Origin: Pseudanabaena sp. FACHB-1998
GTDB taxonomy: Bacteria; Cyanobacteriota; Cyanobacteriia; Pseudanabaenales; Pseudanabaenaceae
Direction: 5' to 3'
DNA length: 57,839 bases
NCBI RefSeq assembly: GCF_014696355.1
Contig: NZ_JACJQA010000038.1
Span: forward strand, 1-57,839
How positions within the stretch are numbered: position 1 is the stretch's first letter; every line of letters begins with the position of its first letter. The notes beneath the pieces were generated by a model. It searched no databases. It saw nothing but the letters and a program-made list of their open reading frames with translations, and was not told where the DNA came from. Position numbers and translations under genes: made by a program. Below are positions 17,127 to 25,625 of the stretch, one piece after another.

Positions 17127-18122
17127 TTAGGCTGGATCGGAAGGGGGTTTGATGGATTTATCCTTGATTTCAGGAATATTTCTCATGGCGGATGGGATAT
17201 TCGTACTCTCGCCAAAGGGTTGTTTGGCGATCGCCTCTACGACATTGGTATCGGTCATCGCTAGGAGTGATTGAATTGCGGCGGGAATTGAGTTGGGATC
17301 CATAAAGAGGACTTTGCTGCTCGGACTCTCGCCGATCGCCTTGCCCATTTCCAAATATTTTTGAGCAAGTAAATACTGGACTGCCTCCTGCCCGTGGGGA
17401 TGATTAGCGATCGCCTTGGCAATGCGCTCGATTGATAAAGCCATAGCTTCAGTTTGTTCTAGCCGAACCTTTCGCTCCGATTCGGCAAGGACTTTATTGG
17501 ATAGCGCCACCGCTTCCGCTTTTTTGATTTCTGAAGTTTTTTCCCCTTCCGACAGAGAAATCATCGCCTTTTTCTCAATTTCGGCAGCCTTTTGCTTTTC
17601 CATCGATTGCAACACGGAGGTGGGAATCGTAATTTCGCCTAATCTCACCCGCAAAACTTTGATGCCCCAATCTTTGGTATCGCTGGAAATCCCTTCTAAA
17701 ATATCGCCGTTAATCCGTTCTTGTCCGCCAATAATATTATCCAGATCACATCGCCCAATCTGGGTTTGGATTTGGGTAGCAAGGGACACGACTAAGGACT
17801 TGTCTACATTTTCGATGTTGTATCTTGCTTTTTGCAAATCTGTAATTTGCCAGTACATGACTCCGCTAACGCTGACGCTGACACTATCTGAGGTGGTGCA
17901 GGGCTGGGGAGAAATTTCGAGAACCTGTTCGCGGGAGCTTTTAATTAAGGCAATGCGATCGAGGAATGGTAAGACGATATTTATTCCCGGTTCCATCGTC
18001 TTTTGATATTTACCAAACCTTTCAACCAATGCAATTTGACCTTCTTCGATAATCTGAAAGGAGCGATAAATATAAGTGCCGCTTAAGAGGGCAAAGACAA
18101 TACTTAAAACTGTTGCTTCCAT
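17127..18122 (-). CDS. SPFH/band 7 (stomatin-like, paraslipin) protein
   Basis: One N-terminal membrane segment (about 4-22) is followed by the SPFH domain: Q-I-I-E-E-G-Q-I-A-L-V-E-R-F-G-K-Y, then G-I-N-I-V-L-P-F-L-D, then the V-S-V-S-G-V-M-Y-W-Q-I-T-D region and T-Q-I-Q-T-Q-I-G-R. A charged coiled coil rich in Glu, Lys and Ala (about 180-235) and the C-terminal V-Q-Y-L-L-A-Q-K-Y-L-E-M-G complete the stomatin-like (SLP-2/paraslipin) layout. Such proteins form ring-like oligomers on membranes and often regulate proteases or channels. At 331 residues it is of normal length. Its partner is unknown. Confidence 0.85.
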   Translation of the reverse strand: MEATVLSIVFALLSGTYIYRSFQIIEEGQIALVERFGKYQKTMEPGINIVLPFLDRIALIKSSREQVLEISPQPCTTSDSVSVSVSGVMYWQITDLQKARYNIENVDKSLVVSLATQIQTQIGRCDLDNIIGGQERINGDILEGISSDTKDWGIKVLRVRLGEITIPTSVLQSMEKQKAAEIEKKAMISLSEGEKTSEIKKAEAVALSNKVLAESERKVRLEQTEAMALSIERIAKAIANHPHGQEAVQYLLAQKYLEMGKAIGESPSSKVLFMDPNSIPAAIQSLLAMTDTNVVEAIAKQPFGESTNIPSAMRNIPEIKDKSIKPPSDPA

Positions 18123-18167
18123 AGATAAGTCTCGGACAAATCTCTCATAGCAAGATGGTCTGCGAAC

Positions 18168-18204
18168 TTAAAGATGAGAGGCGCTTTGCGCCTCTCATCT
18201 TTAA
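18168..18204. terminator. Perfect 17-bp hairpin between ftrV and the stomatin-like gene
   Basis: TTAAAGATGAGAGGCGC-TTT-exact complement, 6 bases beyond the ftrV stop. It probably ends the ftrV transcript. Confidence 0.75.
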
Positions 18205-18210
18205 AGTGAT

Positions 18211-18435
18211 CTAGCTGGCTATTTCTATTTCGTGATCTCCTAAGTGAGTCACAAATTTAGGAGTAAACCGCACTTCATAGGGATAGTTAGGACTGATCGG
18301 ACGACCATGCCACTCCGTATGAATACGGACAATTTCTCCCTCCAATCCTGTAATGTCAAAGGCTTTGCCCTTATGTTCAGGATGGTGAAAGACACTTAAT
18401 GTTGTTTTGATACGAACGCGATCGCCAACCTTCAT
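18211..18435 (-). CDS. ftrV: Ferredoxin:thioredoxin reductase, variable chain
   Basis: A 74-residue protein matching FtrV: M-K-V-G-D-R-V-R-I-K at the start, V-F-H-H-P-E-H-K-G-K-A-F-D, then L-E-G-E-I, G-R-P-I-S-P-N-Y-P and a final H-L-G-D-H-E-I-E. The variable chain is a small SH3-like barrel that supports the catalytic 4Fe-4S subunit (FtrC), which passes electrons from ferredoxin to thioredoxin in oxygenic phototrophs. FtrC is not in the window. The length is normal. This gene is one of the best indicators that the host is a cyanobacterium. Confidence 0.93.
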   Translation of the reverse strand: MKVGDRVRIKTTLSVFHHPEHKGKAFDITGLEGEIVRIHTEWHGRPISPNYPYEVRFTPKFVTHLGDHEIEIAS

Positions 18436-18567
18436 ATATTCCGATATATCTAAATGTAAACAATATGTATCAATTATCGCTTGTCTAGGTGGTCAATCAA
18501 TCGTCAAAACACAAATTTATCAAAGAAAGAAATAGCATTTGGGTCTGTCTCTTTCTTTGATAGTGAA

Positions 18568-18628
18568 AATAAAAGACCAATTTTTAGTGCCGTGGCTTCG
18601 CCACGGCACTAAAAATTGATCTTTTATT
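18568..18628. terminator. Long hairpin beyond rsfS
   Basis: Arms of about 28 bases (AATAAAAGACCAATTTTTAG...) pair with one mismatch around GGC-TTC-GCC. It lies 18 bases after the minus-strand rsfS stop. A second, looser hairpin (TATCAAAGAAAG / CTTTCTTTGATA) lies just beyond. Confidence 0.75.
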
Positions 18629-18646
18629 AAATCACAGCCCTTTTAC

Positions 18647-19069
18647 TTAGTCTGGGACTTCTGGTAAAACTACTTCTAGTTTGGGAGCATGACCCCAAAA
18701 GGCTTCTAGATCGTAGTATTCACGCTCTTTGTCCATCATGGCATGAACGATTAAGTCACCGTAATCTAACAAAATCCAAGAGCCATCCTGCTCACCCGCA
18801 ATATTTCTGGGTTTACGTCCAAATTGTTCAGAAATCTTTTCTTCGACCATTCCTGAAATTGCTTTGACTTGAGCCTTAGAAAAGCCTGACACAATCACAA
18901 AATATTCTGCTAAGGAGGAGACTTCACCGATCGCCAACACAACGATATTTTCTCCCTTGCGATCGTCAGCCGCAGCTACGGCTGCCTGAACCATTTGATA
19001 GCTTTGGTCTTGTTCTCTTTCACTTAGATGTAGATCGGCGGGGGTAGCGATATCGGTTGCGATTGTCAT
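18647..19069 (-). CDS. rsfS: Ribosomal silencing factor RsfS (Iojap family)
   Basis: RsfS binds ribosomal protein uL14 and blocks subunit joining, lowering translation when nutrients are scarce. The family pattern is clear: D-R-K-G-E-N-I-V-V-L, S-L-A-E-Y-F-V-I-V-S-G, Q-V-K-A-I, then G-S-W-I-L-L-D-Y-G-D-L-I-V-H-A-M and the R-E-Y-Y-D-L-E-A-F-W tail. The length (140) is normal, with a short N-terminal extension. It is followed on the same strand by ftrV and preceded by a GNAT gene about 65 bases upstream, so co-transcription is possible. Confidence 0.95.
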   Translation of the reverse strand: MTIATDIATPADLHLSEREQDQSYQMVQAAVAAADDRKGENIVVLAIGEVSSLAEYFVIVSGFSKAQVKAISGMVEEKISEQFGRKPRNIAGEQDGSWILLDYGDLIVHAMMDKEREYYDLEAFWGHAPKLEVVLPEVPD

Positions 19070-19134
19070 AGTGGGTGGATTTACTCCTAGTAATTTATAA
19101 AGGTAGCTAGAGCAGTCAATGTCTGCTGGCGAAC

Positions 19135-19743
19135 CTAGCCTTTATTGTAACTCGATCCCAAAATCTTCTGTAATAAAAATCGACGGGGACGACCCAAGAT
19201 CCAGTAACTTACCGTCCCCTCATGGTGATGCAGTCGATAGCCAAGGCGATCGTAGAGGTTACGGGCGGGCTGATTACTTTCTAGCACATGCATATATAAC
19301 GATGAAAATCCCCATTGCTTGACCGTTTGTTCGGCAGCTAACAATAGTTGTTTAGCGACACCACGTCGTCGCCATTGAGGATGCACTGCCAAGTTAAAAA
19401 TGTAGGGATGTTGATTCATCTCACTCCATAGCCAAAAATCACGATAGGATTTGGCTGGCACATGGCGCATACAGATTTCGAGGGATGCGATCGCTTGGAA
19501 ATTATTTGACGGATGAGTAGCGACTAGACAAGCATAACAGGGAGTTTTATCGTCAAAGCGGCTATTGAGGTCAAGCATGATCCCATAGCGCAATAGGGGA
19601 TATACCAAGTCCGTAAAGCAACGGAGCAGTAAATTAACTTGATCCTCGGGACTCCGATAAAAACTCTCAGTTAAGATGTCTGCAACGTGACCGACATCCC
19701 TAGAGCTGGCGTGACGAATAGTAAAAGAAGATTGTCTATGCAC
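19135..19743 (-). CDS. GNAT-family N-acetyltransferase
   Basis: The acetyl-CoA binding motif A is visible as L-A-V-H-P-Q-W-R-R-R-G-V-A-K-Q-L (about 118-133; the R-R-x-G-x-A core is 125-130). It is followed by motif B with N-Q-P-A-R-N-L-Y-D-R-L-G-Y. The first 20 residues carry the usual I-R-H-A-S-x-x-D-V start of the fold. Substrate unknown: protein N-terminus, lysine or small amine are all possible. It lies upstream of rsfS on the same strand. It is divergent from ksgA, with a 120-bp gap that should hold both promoters. Confidence 0.85.
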   Translation of the reverse strand: MHRQSSFTIRHASSRDVGHVADILTESFYRSPEDQVNLLLRCFTDLVYPLLRYGIMLDLNSRFDDKTPCYACLVATHPSNNFQAIASLEICMRHVPAKSYRDFWLWSEMNQHPYIFNLAVHPQWRRRGVAKQLLLAAEQTVKQWGFSSLYMHVLESNQPARNLYDRLGYRLHHHEGTVSYWILGRPRRFLLQKILGSSYNKG

Positions 19744-19866
19744 GTTTAGCGTTAACCGCTTAGCGATAATTAAGTAATTTATGACAGCGCACAGCGCTGT
19801 AAGAGCGATAATAACGCAAGTAACTCATTTTACGAAGTAGTTTCTTGGACTAAATATCCCGCCGCA

Positions 19867-20694
19867 ATGACCAATCTCGATCAGCCTAGCTCTAGCAAAA
19901 GTTCTCCCAAAATCTATCCCCGCAAACAGTTTGGTCAGCATTGGCTAAAGAGTGATGCTGTTCTCAACAAAATTTTACGGGCGGGACAATTGCAACCAAG
20001 CGATCGCATTTTAGAAATTGGACCAGGGACAGGCAATCTCACTCGTTTACTCTTGCCTTTTGTGGAGTCGCTTACGGCAGTCGAGATTGATCGCGATCTT
20101 TGCGAAAAACTGCGTAAGACCATGCATCAGCCTAATTTTCTTTTAATCGAAGGTAGTATTCTCGATATTCCTCTGCCTCCGCAAACCAATAAAGTGATTG
20201 CAAATATTCCCTACAACATTACAGGGGAAATTCTCAAAAAGTTATTAGGAACTCTAGCTGAACCCATTCACCAGTTTGAACAGATTGTCCTCTTAGTCCA
20301 GAAAGAAATCGGCGATCGCCTTGCGGCAAAGGCAGGACATAAGGCTTATAGCTCCCTAAGTGTGAGGATGCAATATTTGGCAGATTGTCAGTTTATTTGT
20401 GATGTTCCTGCTTCGGCATTCTATCCACCACCCAAAGTCACTTCTGCGGTAATTCGACTAATTCCCCGTCCGCCGATCACTCCCGCTAGCGATCCAAAGT
20501 TTCTTGAACGTTTAATTACTTTGGGTTTTGCGACTAAACGCAAAATGCTCAGAAATAATCTCATTCCTGAAATTGATCGCGATCGCTTAGTTGAGATTTT
20601 GGAATCGATGGGAATTAATGGACAGGTGCGTGCTGAGGATTTGGATGTTACCCAATGGGTTGCCCTAAGCGAAGCAGTATTAAGAACAAAATAG
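19867..20694 (+). CDS. ksgA: 16S rRNA (adenine1518-N6/adenine1519-N6)-dimethyltransferase
   Basis: KsgA/RsmA dimethylates two adjacent adenines in the 3' hairpin of 16S rRNA late in 30S assembly. It shows the N-terminal K-Q-F-G-Q-H-W-L, SAM motif I E-I-G-P-G-T-G-N-L-T (50-59), the acidic V-E-I-D-R-D and the adenine-binding N-I-P-Y-N-I-T-G (113-120). The C-terminal domain contains F-A-x-K-R-K-M-L-R-N-N-L, typical of KsgA. At 275 residues the length is normal. The TAG stop is inside a long hairpin. Confidence 0.96.
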   Translation: MTNLDQPSSSKSSPKIYPRKQFGQHWLKSDAVLNKILRAGQLQPSDRILEIGPGTGNLTRLLLPFVESLTAVEIDRDLCEKLRKTMHQPNFLLIEGSILDIPLPPQTNKVIANIPYNITGEILKKLLGTLAEPIHQFEQIVLLVQKEIGDRLAAKAGHKAYSSLSVRMQYLADCQFICDVPASAFYPPPKVTSAVIRLIPRPPITPASDPKFLERLITLGFATKRKMLRNNLIPEIDRDRLVEILESMGINGQVRAEDLDVTQWVALSEAVLRTK

Positions 20695-20744
20695 GAAAAA
20701 GTTACAGTGTTGCGAAGCAACACTGTAACTTTTTCCTATTTTGT
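20686..20744 (+). terminator. Perfect hairpin containing the ksgA stop codon
   Basis: ACAAAATAGGAAAAAGTTAC... (28-base arms) pairs exactly around GC-GAA-GC; TAG at 20692-20694 is in the left arm. Confidence 0.8.
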
Positions 20745-20760
20745 CGAATTGATTGGGAAT

Positions 20761-20876
20761 TATAGCTGTGGTCACTTGTATTAGGGCAAATCAAAACCTA
20801 AGAAGACGAGTTGCGGCGCTTCGCGCCGCAACTCGTCTTCTGGTTTTGTGTCCTAACAAGATTGACCACAGCTATA
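20761..20876. mobile_element. Dispersed element A, copy 3 (intact ends, MITE-like)
   Basis: A 116-bp element with perfect 14-bp terminal inverted repeats TATAGCTGTGGTCA / TGACCACAGCTATA. The central hairpin is GACGAGTTGCGGCGC-TTC-complement. It starts and ends with TA, as expected for TA-target insertion of the IS630/Tc1 type. It carries no ORF. It is the best-preserved A copy in the window. Confidence 0.75.
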
Positions 20877-20877
20877 C

Positions 20878-20905
20878 AGTAAGAAATGGTGGAGCCATTT
20901 CTTAC
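20878..20905. repeat. AAATGG hairpin next to element A
   Basis: AGTAAGAAATGG-TGGAG-CCATTTCTTACT. It resembles the right part of element B with an internal deletion, so it may be a decayed A-in-B composite. It ends 8 bases before the porin stop and may terminate that gene. Confidence 0.55.
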
Positions 20906-20912
20906 TTTGGGC

Positions 20913-22592
20913 TTAGAAGGTGAAGACAGTTCTTAAAGTACCGATGGTAATCGTACTATTGCCACTGTTGTTATTAGGATTGAAGATAAATTGTAGATTG
21001 GGAGTGATGCTGATATTAGTTGAAATTGGAAAGCGATAGAATAATTCCAAATTAGTTTGGGTAGCATTCCCAACTTTGCTCTCAATAAAGGGTTGCCCGA
21101 TCGCGATCGCCCCTGTGGCTCCTTCTTTAAATAAATCAGGAAAGGCGAAACCTGCTGACCATGTTTGTGGGCTAATGGAATCGCCTGTAAAACCTGCATT
21201 GATATAGGTATTCAGCGCATTAGCGATCGCCGTACCGCGATTGCTGATATTGCCAAAGCCATAGCGTCCAAAAATCGCGATCGCTTTATTCACTGCCCAC
21301 TCAACATTTAATCCGCCAATGTTGTAGTCCAAATTATTAACAGAGGCGCGAGTATATTGCAATCGCAGAGCAAAAGGTGCGGCATTTTCTGCATTTTTTG
21401 GCGCAAACTCTAGCTCCACTGTGCCTTGATAGGCATCGCCAAATAGCCCTTGATTAATGGGATTGCCGTTAGGATCTAAGGCTCCATTTGGACTGGCTCC
21501 ATTCGCGGCAACATATCCCGCCCTAAAAGTGAAGGCACTACGATTGATATTCCAAGTGATCGCCGCACCCGCACCATCATTTACAGGCAAAATAAGCGGA
21601 TTATTGATAAACATACGGCTGGAAAAATCTACCGATTCATCATTAGCAAAGCTATTTTTATCTAAATGATCATTTAAAGCGATCACGGAACCAACGGAAG
21701 CTCTGATGTCACTACCAATGGGAAAATCATAGCGCAACCGCCCTAGAGAAAAGGTATTACCCACTTCGCTATAGTCAGCTACGGAGCTACTTTTTAATCC
21801 ACTAAATCCCCGAAAAACATTATTCGCACCATCAAGGGAATTTGCCACAGTAGCGCCGCCATTGCCTGCTTCCAATCGGGTCAACAGCAAATCCTCGCCT
21901 GTAAAACTAGTATTGAAGTTCAATCGGACGCGATTAATTACGGTTGTATTTGCCTTGCCACTGTTGCCTGACAGAGTTCCATTAGGATTTACGAGATTAT
22001 CTGAACCTGAGCCACTGGCGGCAATAGAGACGATCGCTTGACCTTCCAGTTTGGTCGTAGTTGAAAACTGCTGCGCTTCTAATTTGGCAGTTTTCGCATC
22101 CAGCACATCAACACGACCCCGCAAAGTTGCTAATTCACTGGCAAATTCTTCTTGCAGTTTTCGCAATGTTGCCAGATCTTCTTTGCTCACTTTGTCCGCT
22201 AAACCAGCCGAAATAATTTCATTGATTTTGTCCAGACAAGCATTTAGCCCTGCGGCAAATTCGTAGCGACTGGTCGCTTGCTTTCCGCGAAAAGTGCGAT
22301 CGGGATATCCCGCAATGCATCCATAGCGCTCCACTAAGGATTGCAATGCTGTAAACGCCCAATCGGTGGGGCGCACATCACTAAGTTGAGAAACAGAGGT
22401 AACATTCTGTCCAATCACGTCTTGCCCAATGACCGATTTGTTTTGAAGTAGCGATCGCTCATTTGCAGTGGATGCAGGTTTGATGACTTGGGCAGAAGCA
22501 TCAGAATTAACACAGGTAGCGATCGCCAACGCCGATAAAGCGATCGCGTTAGCTAAAGACTTCGAGACCTGTCGAGATGAAATTTGAGACAT
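20913..22592 (-). CDS. SLH-domain outer membrane porin (iron uptake porin, OprB-like)
   Basis: A signal peptide (about 1-35, ending D-A-S-A-Q) is followed by one S-layer homology domain (about 66-125) with D-V-R-P-T-D-W-A-F-T-A-L, G-C-I-A-G-Y-P-D-R-T-F-R and R-Y-E-F-A-A-G-L-N-A-C-L. A short coiled coil (about 135-175) leads into a long OprB-type beta barrel ending in Phe. The SLH domain anchors the porin to peptidoglycan-bound polysaccharide. Such porins are the main cyanobacterial outer membrane channels, and some carry inorganic iron. A strong Fur box at 22768-22786 upstream supports an iron role. The length of 559 is normal. Confidence 0.9.
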   Translation of the reverse strand: MSQISSRQVSKSLANAIALSALAIATCVNSDASAQVIKPASTANERSLLQNKSVIGQDVIGQNVTSVSQLSDVRPTDWAFTALQSLVERYGCIAGYPDRTFRGKQATSRYEFAAGLNACLDKINEIISAGLADKVSKEDLATLRKLQEEFASELATLRGRVDVLDAKTAKLEAQQFSTTTKLEGQAIVSIAASGSGSDNLVNPNGTLSGNSGKANTTVINRVRLNFNTSFTGEDLLLTRLEAGNGGATVANSLDGANNVFRGFSGLKSSSVADYSEVGNTFSLGRLRYDFPIGSDIRASVGSVIALNDHLDKNSFANDESVDFSSRMFINNPLILPVNDGAGAAITWNINRSAFTFRAGYVAANGASPNGALDPNGNPINQGLFGDAYQGTVELEFAPKNAENAAPFALRLQYTRASVNNLDYNIGGLNVEWAVNKAIAIFGRYGFGNISNRGTAIANALNTYINAGFTGDSISPQTWSAGFAFPDLFKEGATGAIAIGQPFIESKVGNATQTNLELFYRFPISTNISITPNLQFIFNPNNNSGNSTITIGTLRTVFTF

Positions 22593-22873
22593 AGAAAATT
22601 TCCTCAGTAAATATAAATACTAATGCAAAATATTATCAATAACTAAACAAGAAATTACATCATACATAATTTAGGCAATATGTAGAAATAGATTTATGAG
22701 ACATTACAAGCAATATCTATATCTTTTAGTACATAAGCTTACTAAGAATTAATAGTGTTAGTTATATAAGAATAATAATCATTATCATAAAGTTGATGTA
22801 AATAGGGTAACGAGAGATGGGATTCGTCTTTCAGTCTATTGGTGGACTTTTTGGCTAAGGAATCGCAAATTCA
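22593..22873. other. AT-rich upstream region of the porin gene
   Basis: No ORF. It contains the Fur-box-like sequence at 22768-22786 and must hold the porin promoter. The 3' end of the TOPRIM-like gene borders it. Confidence 0.6.
22768..22786. promoter_or_regulatory. Fur box
   Basis: AAGAATAATAATCATTATC matches 16 of 19 positions of the Fur consensus GATAATGATAATCATTATC. It lies 176 bases before the porin start codon. Fur with Fe2+ would repress the porin and release it on iron starvation. Confidence 0.6.
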
Positions 22874-23863
22874 TCAAGCAAATTTACGCAACATCTTAAA
22901 AAAGTAGGGAATATGATATTTTGCCGCTGCTTCATCGTCAGTTTGTTTTGCATAGAACTTGCTTGCAATTTCTAACTCTAGTTGTTCTCTATGTTGATGA
23001 GCGTTTAGGCCTTGCTCTGGCTTAATATTTTTCCAGTAGTTATCTTTAACCTTTATCACAGTGAGTAAACTCAATATTAGTTCGCGCTTTCTATTCTCGT
23101 TAGTCTCATTGTTAAATAGATTTAACCAAATATCTTTTAATTGATCTAAATTATTAAAATCTAGTCCTAGACAATTTTTTATGCGGGGGCTAATAATTTC
23201 TAAATTTGCAGCTAAATTTTTGTCTTGCTCAATTTCAAGAATCATTGAATGATAAATATCTTGAAGTAATATTTTGCTGCTTTTATAAAAAAACTGTGGT
23301 TTATGACTATCAAAAAATGACTGAAGTTCTGGAATTAGAAAATAAGCTTCTTTATGGATGAGACCTGTTACCCATATTTTATGATTTGCTTCAGCATTGT
23401 CTTTATTGATTTTTGTGTTTTCGTACAGATTAAAGAATATTTCTTGCGTAGTTTTAAATGGATAGTTGTTAATCTTTCTTATTTGATTATCTAAATCTAT
23501 GATGGCAAATATTTCTTTAGGATGAATATATGCATTATTTATATCCTTAGAAATTATTTCTGATAGCGTAAGATAAATTTTCATGACATCATCACAATTT
23601 CCACAATTAAAAAATTTCGGGACTAAATCAAACTGAAACCAAGAATCTGGAATACATTTTTTATAAAAAGATGAATCTGGGGTTATCTTTTCATCTTGAT
23701 CAGTTTGAGGTAATTGATTTTGATAAGACTCAGGGGATCTAGATATTCTAACTTCTTCCTTTAATATTTTTCCTTCACATAGAACAAGAATCCTATCGCG
23801 AATTCTTTCTTGCTTTAAAATGTACTTACAATAATTTTGTAATTCTTCTTGACTAAAACTCAT
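22874..23863 (-). CDS. TOPRIM-like (OLD/DUF4435-type) nuclease candidate
   Basis: A 329-residue soluble protein. A beta strand followed by Glu (I-L-V-L-C-E-G-K, Glu30) and then I-F-A-I-I-D-L-D (Asp123, Asp125) gives the Glu...DxD pattern of TOPRIM folds, in the spacing of OLD nucleases and DUF4435 proteins. A C-terminal helical part includes H-K-E-A-Y-F-L-I-P-E. It starts two bases after the stop of the AAA ATPase gene (TAAttATG), so translation is coupled. An ATPase plus separate TOPRIM protein is the layout of PARIS (AriA-AriB) and related OLD-like anti-phage systems. The family call rests on motif pattern only; no close homologue is recognised. Confidence 0.55.
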   Translation of the reverse strand: MSFSQEELQNYCKYILKQERIRDRILVLCEGKILKEEVRISRSPESYQNQLPQTDQDEKITPDSSFYKKCIPDSWFQFDLVPKFFNCGNCDDVMKIYLTLSEIISKDINNAYIHPKEIFAIIDLDNQIRKINNYPFKTTQEIFFNLYENTKINKDNAEANHKIWVTGLIHKEAYFLIPELQSFFDSHKPQFFYKSSKILLQDIYHSMILEIEQDKNLAANLEIISPRIKNCLGLDFNNLDQLKDIWLNLFNNETNENRKRELILSLLTVIKVKDNYWKNIKPEQGLNAHQHREQLELEIASKFYAKQTDDEAAAKYHIPYFFKMLRKFA

Positions 23864-23865
23864 AA

Positions 23866-25101
23866 TTATTTAGTACGTCTTTCAGTGAGTTTTGGTTTTA
23901 ATATCTTCACATGAGACGGAGTTAGTGCTTCACATACTTCATAAGAATGAGTTGCTAATATATATTGATTACTAGGCGACCATTCAACCAAGTCTGTTGT
24001 AATTTTATACTGCCAGTCTGGATGCAATGCAAGATCAACTTCATCCATTAATACAATTGAATCTTCGATATTTTTATATTTTAGCCATACATAAATACTA
24101 AGTCGTTTTAGCTCACCATGACTTAGATCTTGAGGGTAGAGGTTAATACTATTATCTAATCCAATAATTTTAAAAGTTATACTGGAGAAATCCTCTGAAA
24201 GATTAACTTGCTTATTATTCATTATAAGATTTAAATTTTGAAGTGATTTCTTATAATTATCGCCATATTCACCAGTCTTAATAGCTTCCTTAAAATCTTT
24301 ATCTCTAATAGATTTAAAGAAGTTAATTAACAGTTCTGTTGCTAAAAAATCATATGTAAATAGGCTAGGCAAAATAGAGTTGATCTTCTTTAAATTTGAC
24401 TGATAAACAGAATTGCTTTTAAATAAAGAGTTTATAGATTCTTCATCAAGAAATAAGAAAACTTGAGTCGATGGAGCTGCTAAAAATATTTTGTTAGACA
24501 AACAATTCAAGAATTCATGAGGTTTGTATCCTCCTAAATTCTTTATATTACATAGCAAAGTCAATAGACGAGGGAAATTCATCTCATCTATATCTACATA
24601 ACAGGTAATTAAAATAGTATCACCCATTAAAGACAAAGATTTTATAATTTCATCTATAAGAAAGTTTGCAAAGAAGTATGCTTCTTGAGATTCCCCCTCG
24701 GTTATACTTTGTTGTTGTTGAATCCTTTTTGTTAAAGACTCAAATTTATCGTCAAGATTGACATCTAAATTCTTGTTAAACTCCTTTAGATGTCTTTCGC
24801 TAACAACGAAAAAATCTAATTGAATTGTCTTATTTTCATCCCAAATATCAATAACTGCTAATTCTTTCTTATCTTCTCCTGCTTGCAACATAAAACTACT
24901 CAGCAAGTTATTAAGCGCAGGTAATCGACGAGGATTAGTTGAACAATGTAGCAATACAAAGATTAATTGCAATAAAGTACTTTTCCCCCCACCATTTTGA
25001 CTACCAAGAGGGAAAACTCTAGGATTAAAATCTTTCTCAAAAGTGATGTCTACATCCTTTAGAACCCGAAAATCAGGAACCTGAACTCTTTGCAAATGCA
25101 T
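23866..25101 (-). CDS. AAA/ABC-type ATPase of the RecF/OLD class (defence ATPase candidate)
   Basis: A 411-residue ATPase with the N-terminal strand V-P-D-F-R-V-L-K-D-V-D-I, Walker A G-S-Q-N-G-G-G-K-S-T (33-42), an ABC-like signature L-S-H-G-E-L-K-R-L, Walker B S-I-V-L-M-D-E-V-D-L-A-L-H-P (from 348) and the A-T-H-S sensor (383-386). This is the AAA_15/AAA_21 class found in OLD, Septu, PARIS and retron effectors. The middle region is variable. It lies in an operon: DUF29 ends 30 bases upstream and the TOPRIM-like gene begins 2 bases downstream. The G-x-N-G-G-G-K-S motif is Gly-rich but intact. A sensor/ATPase role in phage defence is inferred from context. Confidence 0.8.
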   Translation of the reverse strand: MHLQRVQVPDFRVLKDVDITFEKDFNPRVFPLGSQNGGGKSTLLQLIFVLLHCSTNPRRLPALNNLLSSFMLQAGEDKKELAVIDIWDENKTIQLDFFVVSERHLKEFNKNLDVNLDDKFESLTKRIQQQQSITEGESQEAYFFANFLIDEIIKSLSLMGDTILITCYVDIDEMNFPRLLTLLCNIKNLGGYKPHEFLNCLSNKIFLAAPSTQVFLFLDEESINSLFKSNSVYQSNLKKINSILPSLFTYDFLATELLINFFKSIRDKDFKEAIKTGEYGDNYKKSLQNLNLIMNNKQVNLSEDFSSITFKIIGLDNSINLYPQDLSHGELKRLSIYVWLKYKNIEDSIVLMDEVDLALHPDWQYKITTDLVEWSPSNQYILATHSYEVCEALTPSHVKILKPKLTERRTK

Positions 25102-25130
25102 ATAAACTCCTGTTGTTTTCTTGTAAAAGC

Positions 25131-25565
25131 CTAATTAACTGATTCCTGCTCAATTAATTTTACTGCATCTGTCAAAATCTCATCGCGATCGCACATTGCC
25201 GCTAACTCATCCGCCTCATAACGACCTTCAAAAGCCTCGATCGCTGCACTAGAAAGCGCAATATTATAAGCATCTGCTAAGGTTTCACTAAGTTCTAATT
25301 GACTAAGATAAGTTCCCTTAGCCTTACGACGCTGATTTGCACGCCGAATTTGAGTTGTCGAGTTGTAAATTGAGAGATCCCATGATCGCGTCGAGCGTTT
25401 TTCTACCTTTTGCTTAATGAGATGAACTAGCAAAATGATGCTATAGCTGAAAATTTTGCTAATTTTATCATCCTTACTCATCTCCGTCATTTCCTCAACC
25501 AAAACCATCGCCGCAGGAATATCACCACAAACTAGCAATTCCTTCAGAGTCAATAATTCTTCCAT
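25131..25565 (-). CDS. DUF29 family protein
   Basis: A 144-residue helical protein with the DUF29 pattern: L-L-V-C-G-D-I-P-A-A-M-V-L-V-E-E-M-x-E-M-S-x-D-D-K, then L-L-V-H-L-I-K-Q-x-V-E-x-R-S-T-R-S-W, and C-terminal E-G-R-Y-E-A-D-E-L. DUF29 is common in cyanobacteria, often near mobile or defence genes; its function is unknown. It lies 60 bases after leuS and 30 bases before the ATPase gene on the same strand, so it is probably part of the ATPase-TOPRIM operon. Many DUF29 copies are stand-alone, so the association may be chance. Confidence 0.8.
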   Translation of the reverse strand: MEELLTLKELLVCGDIPAAMVLVEEMTEMSKDDKISKIFSYSIILLVHLIKQKVEKRSTRSWDLSIYNSTTQIRRANQRRKAKGTYLSQLELSETLADAYNIALSSAAIEAFEGRYEADELAAMCDRDEILTDAVKLIEQESVN

Positions 25566-25625
25566 AAAAATATAGCCTCGTTATTGAGTAAATAGATAGG
25601 GTGGCGATAAACACCACCCACAAAC

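Noticed and set aside
17416-18006. 196-codon antisense frame over the stomatin-like gene
   Set aside because: The SPFH domain is clear on the other strand; the antisense translation shows no pattern.
19760-19866. Possible small RNA or hairpin CAGCGC/GCGCTG between GNAT and ksgA
   Set aside because: Stem is only about 7 bases and no promoter or terminator accompanies it.
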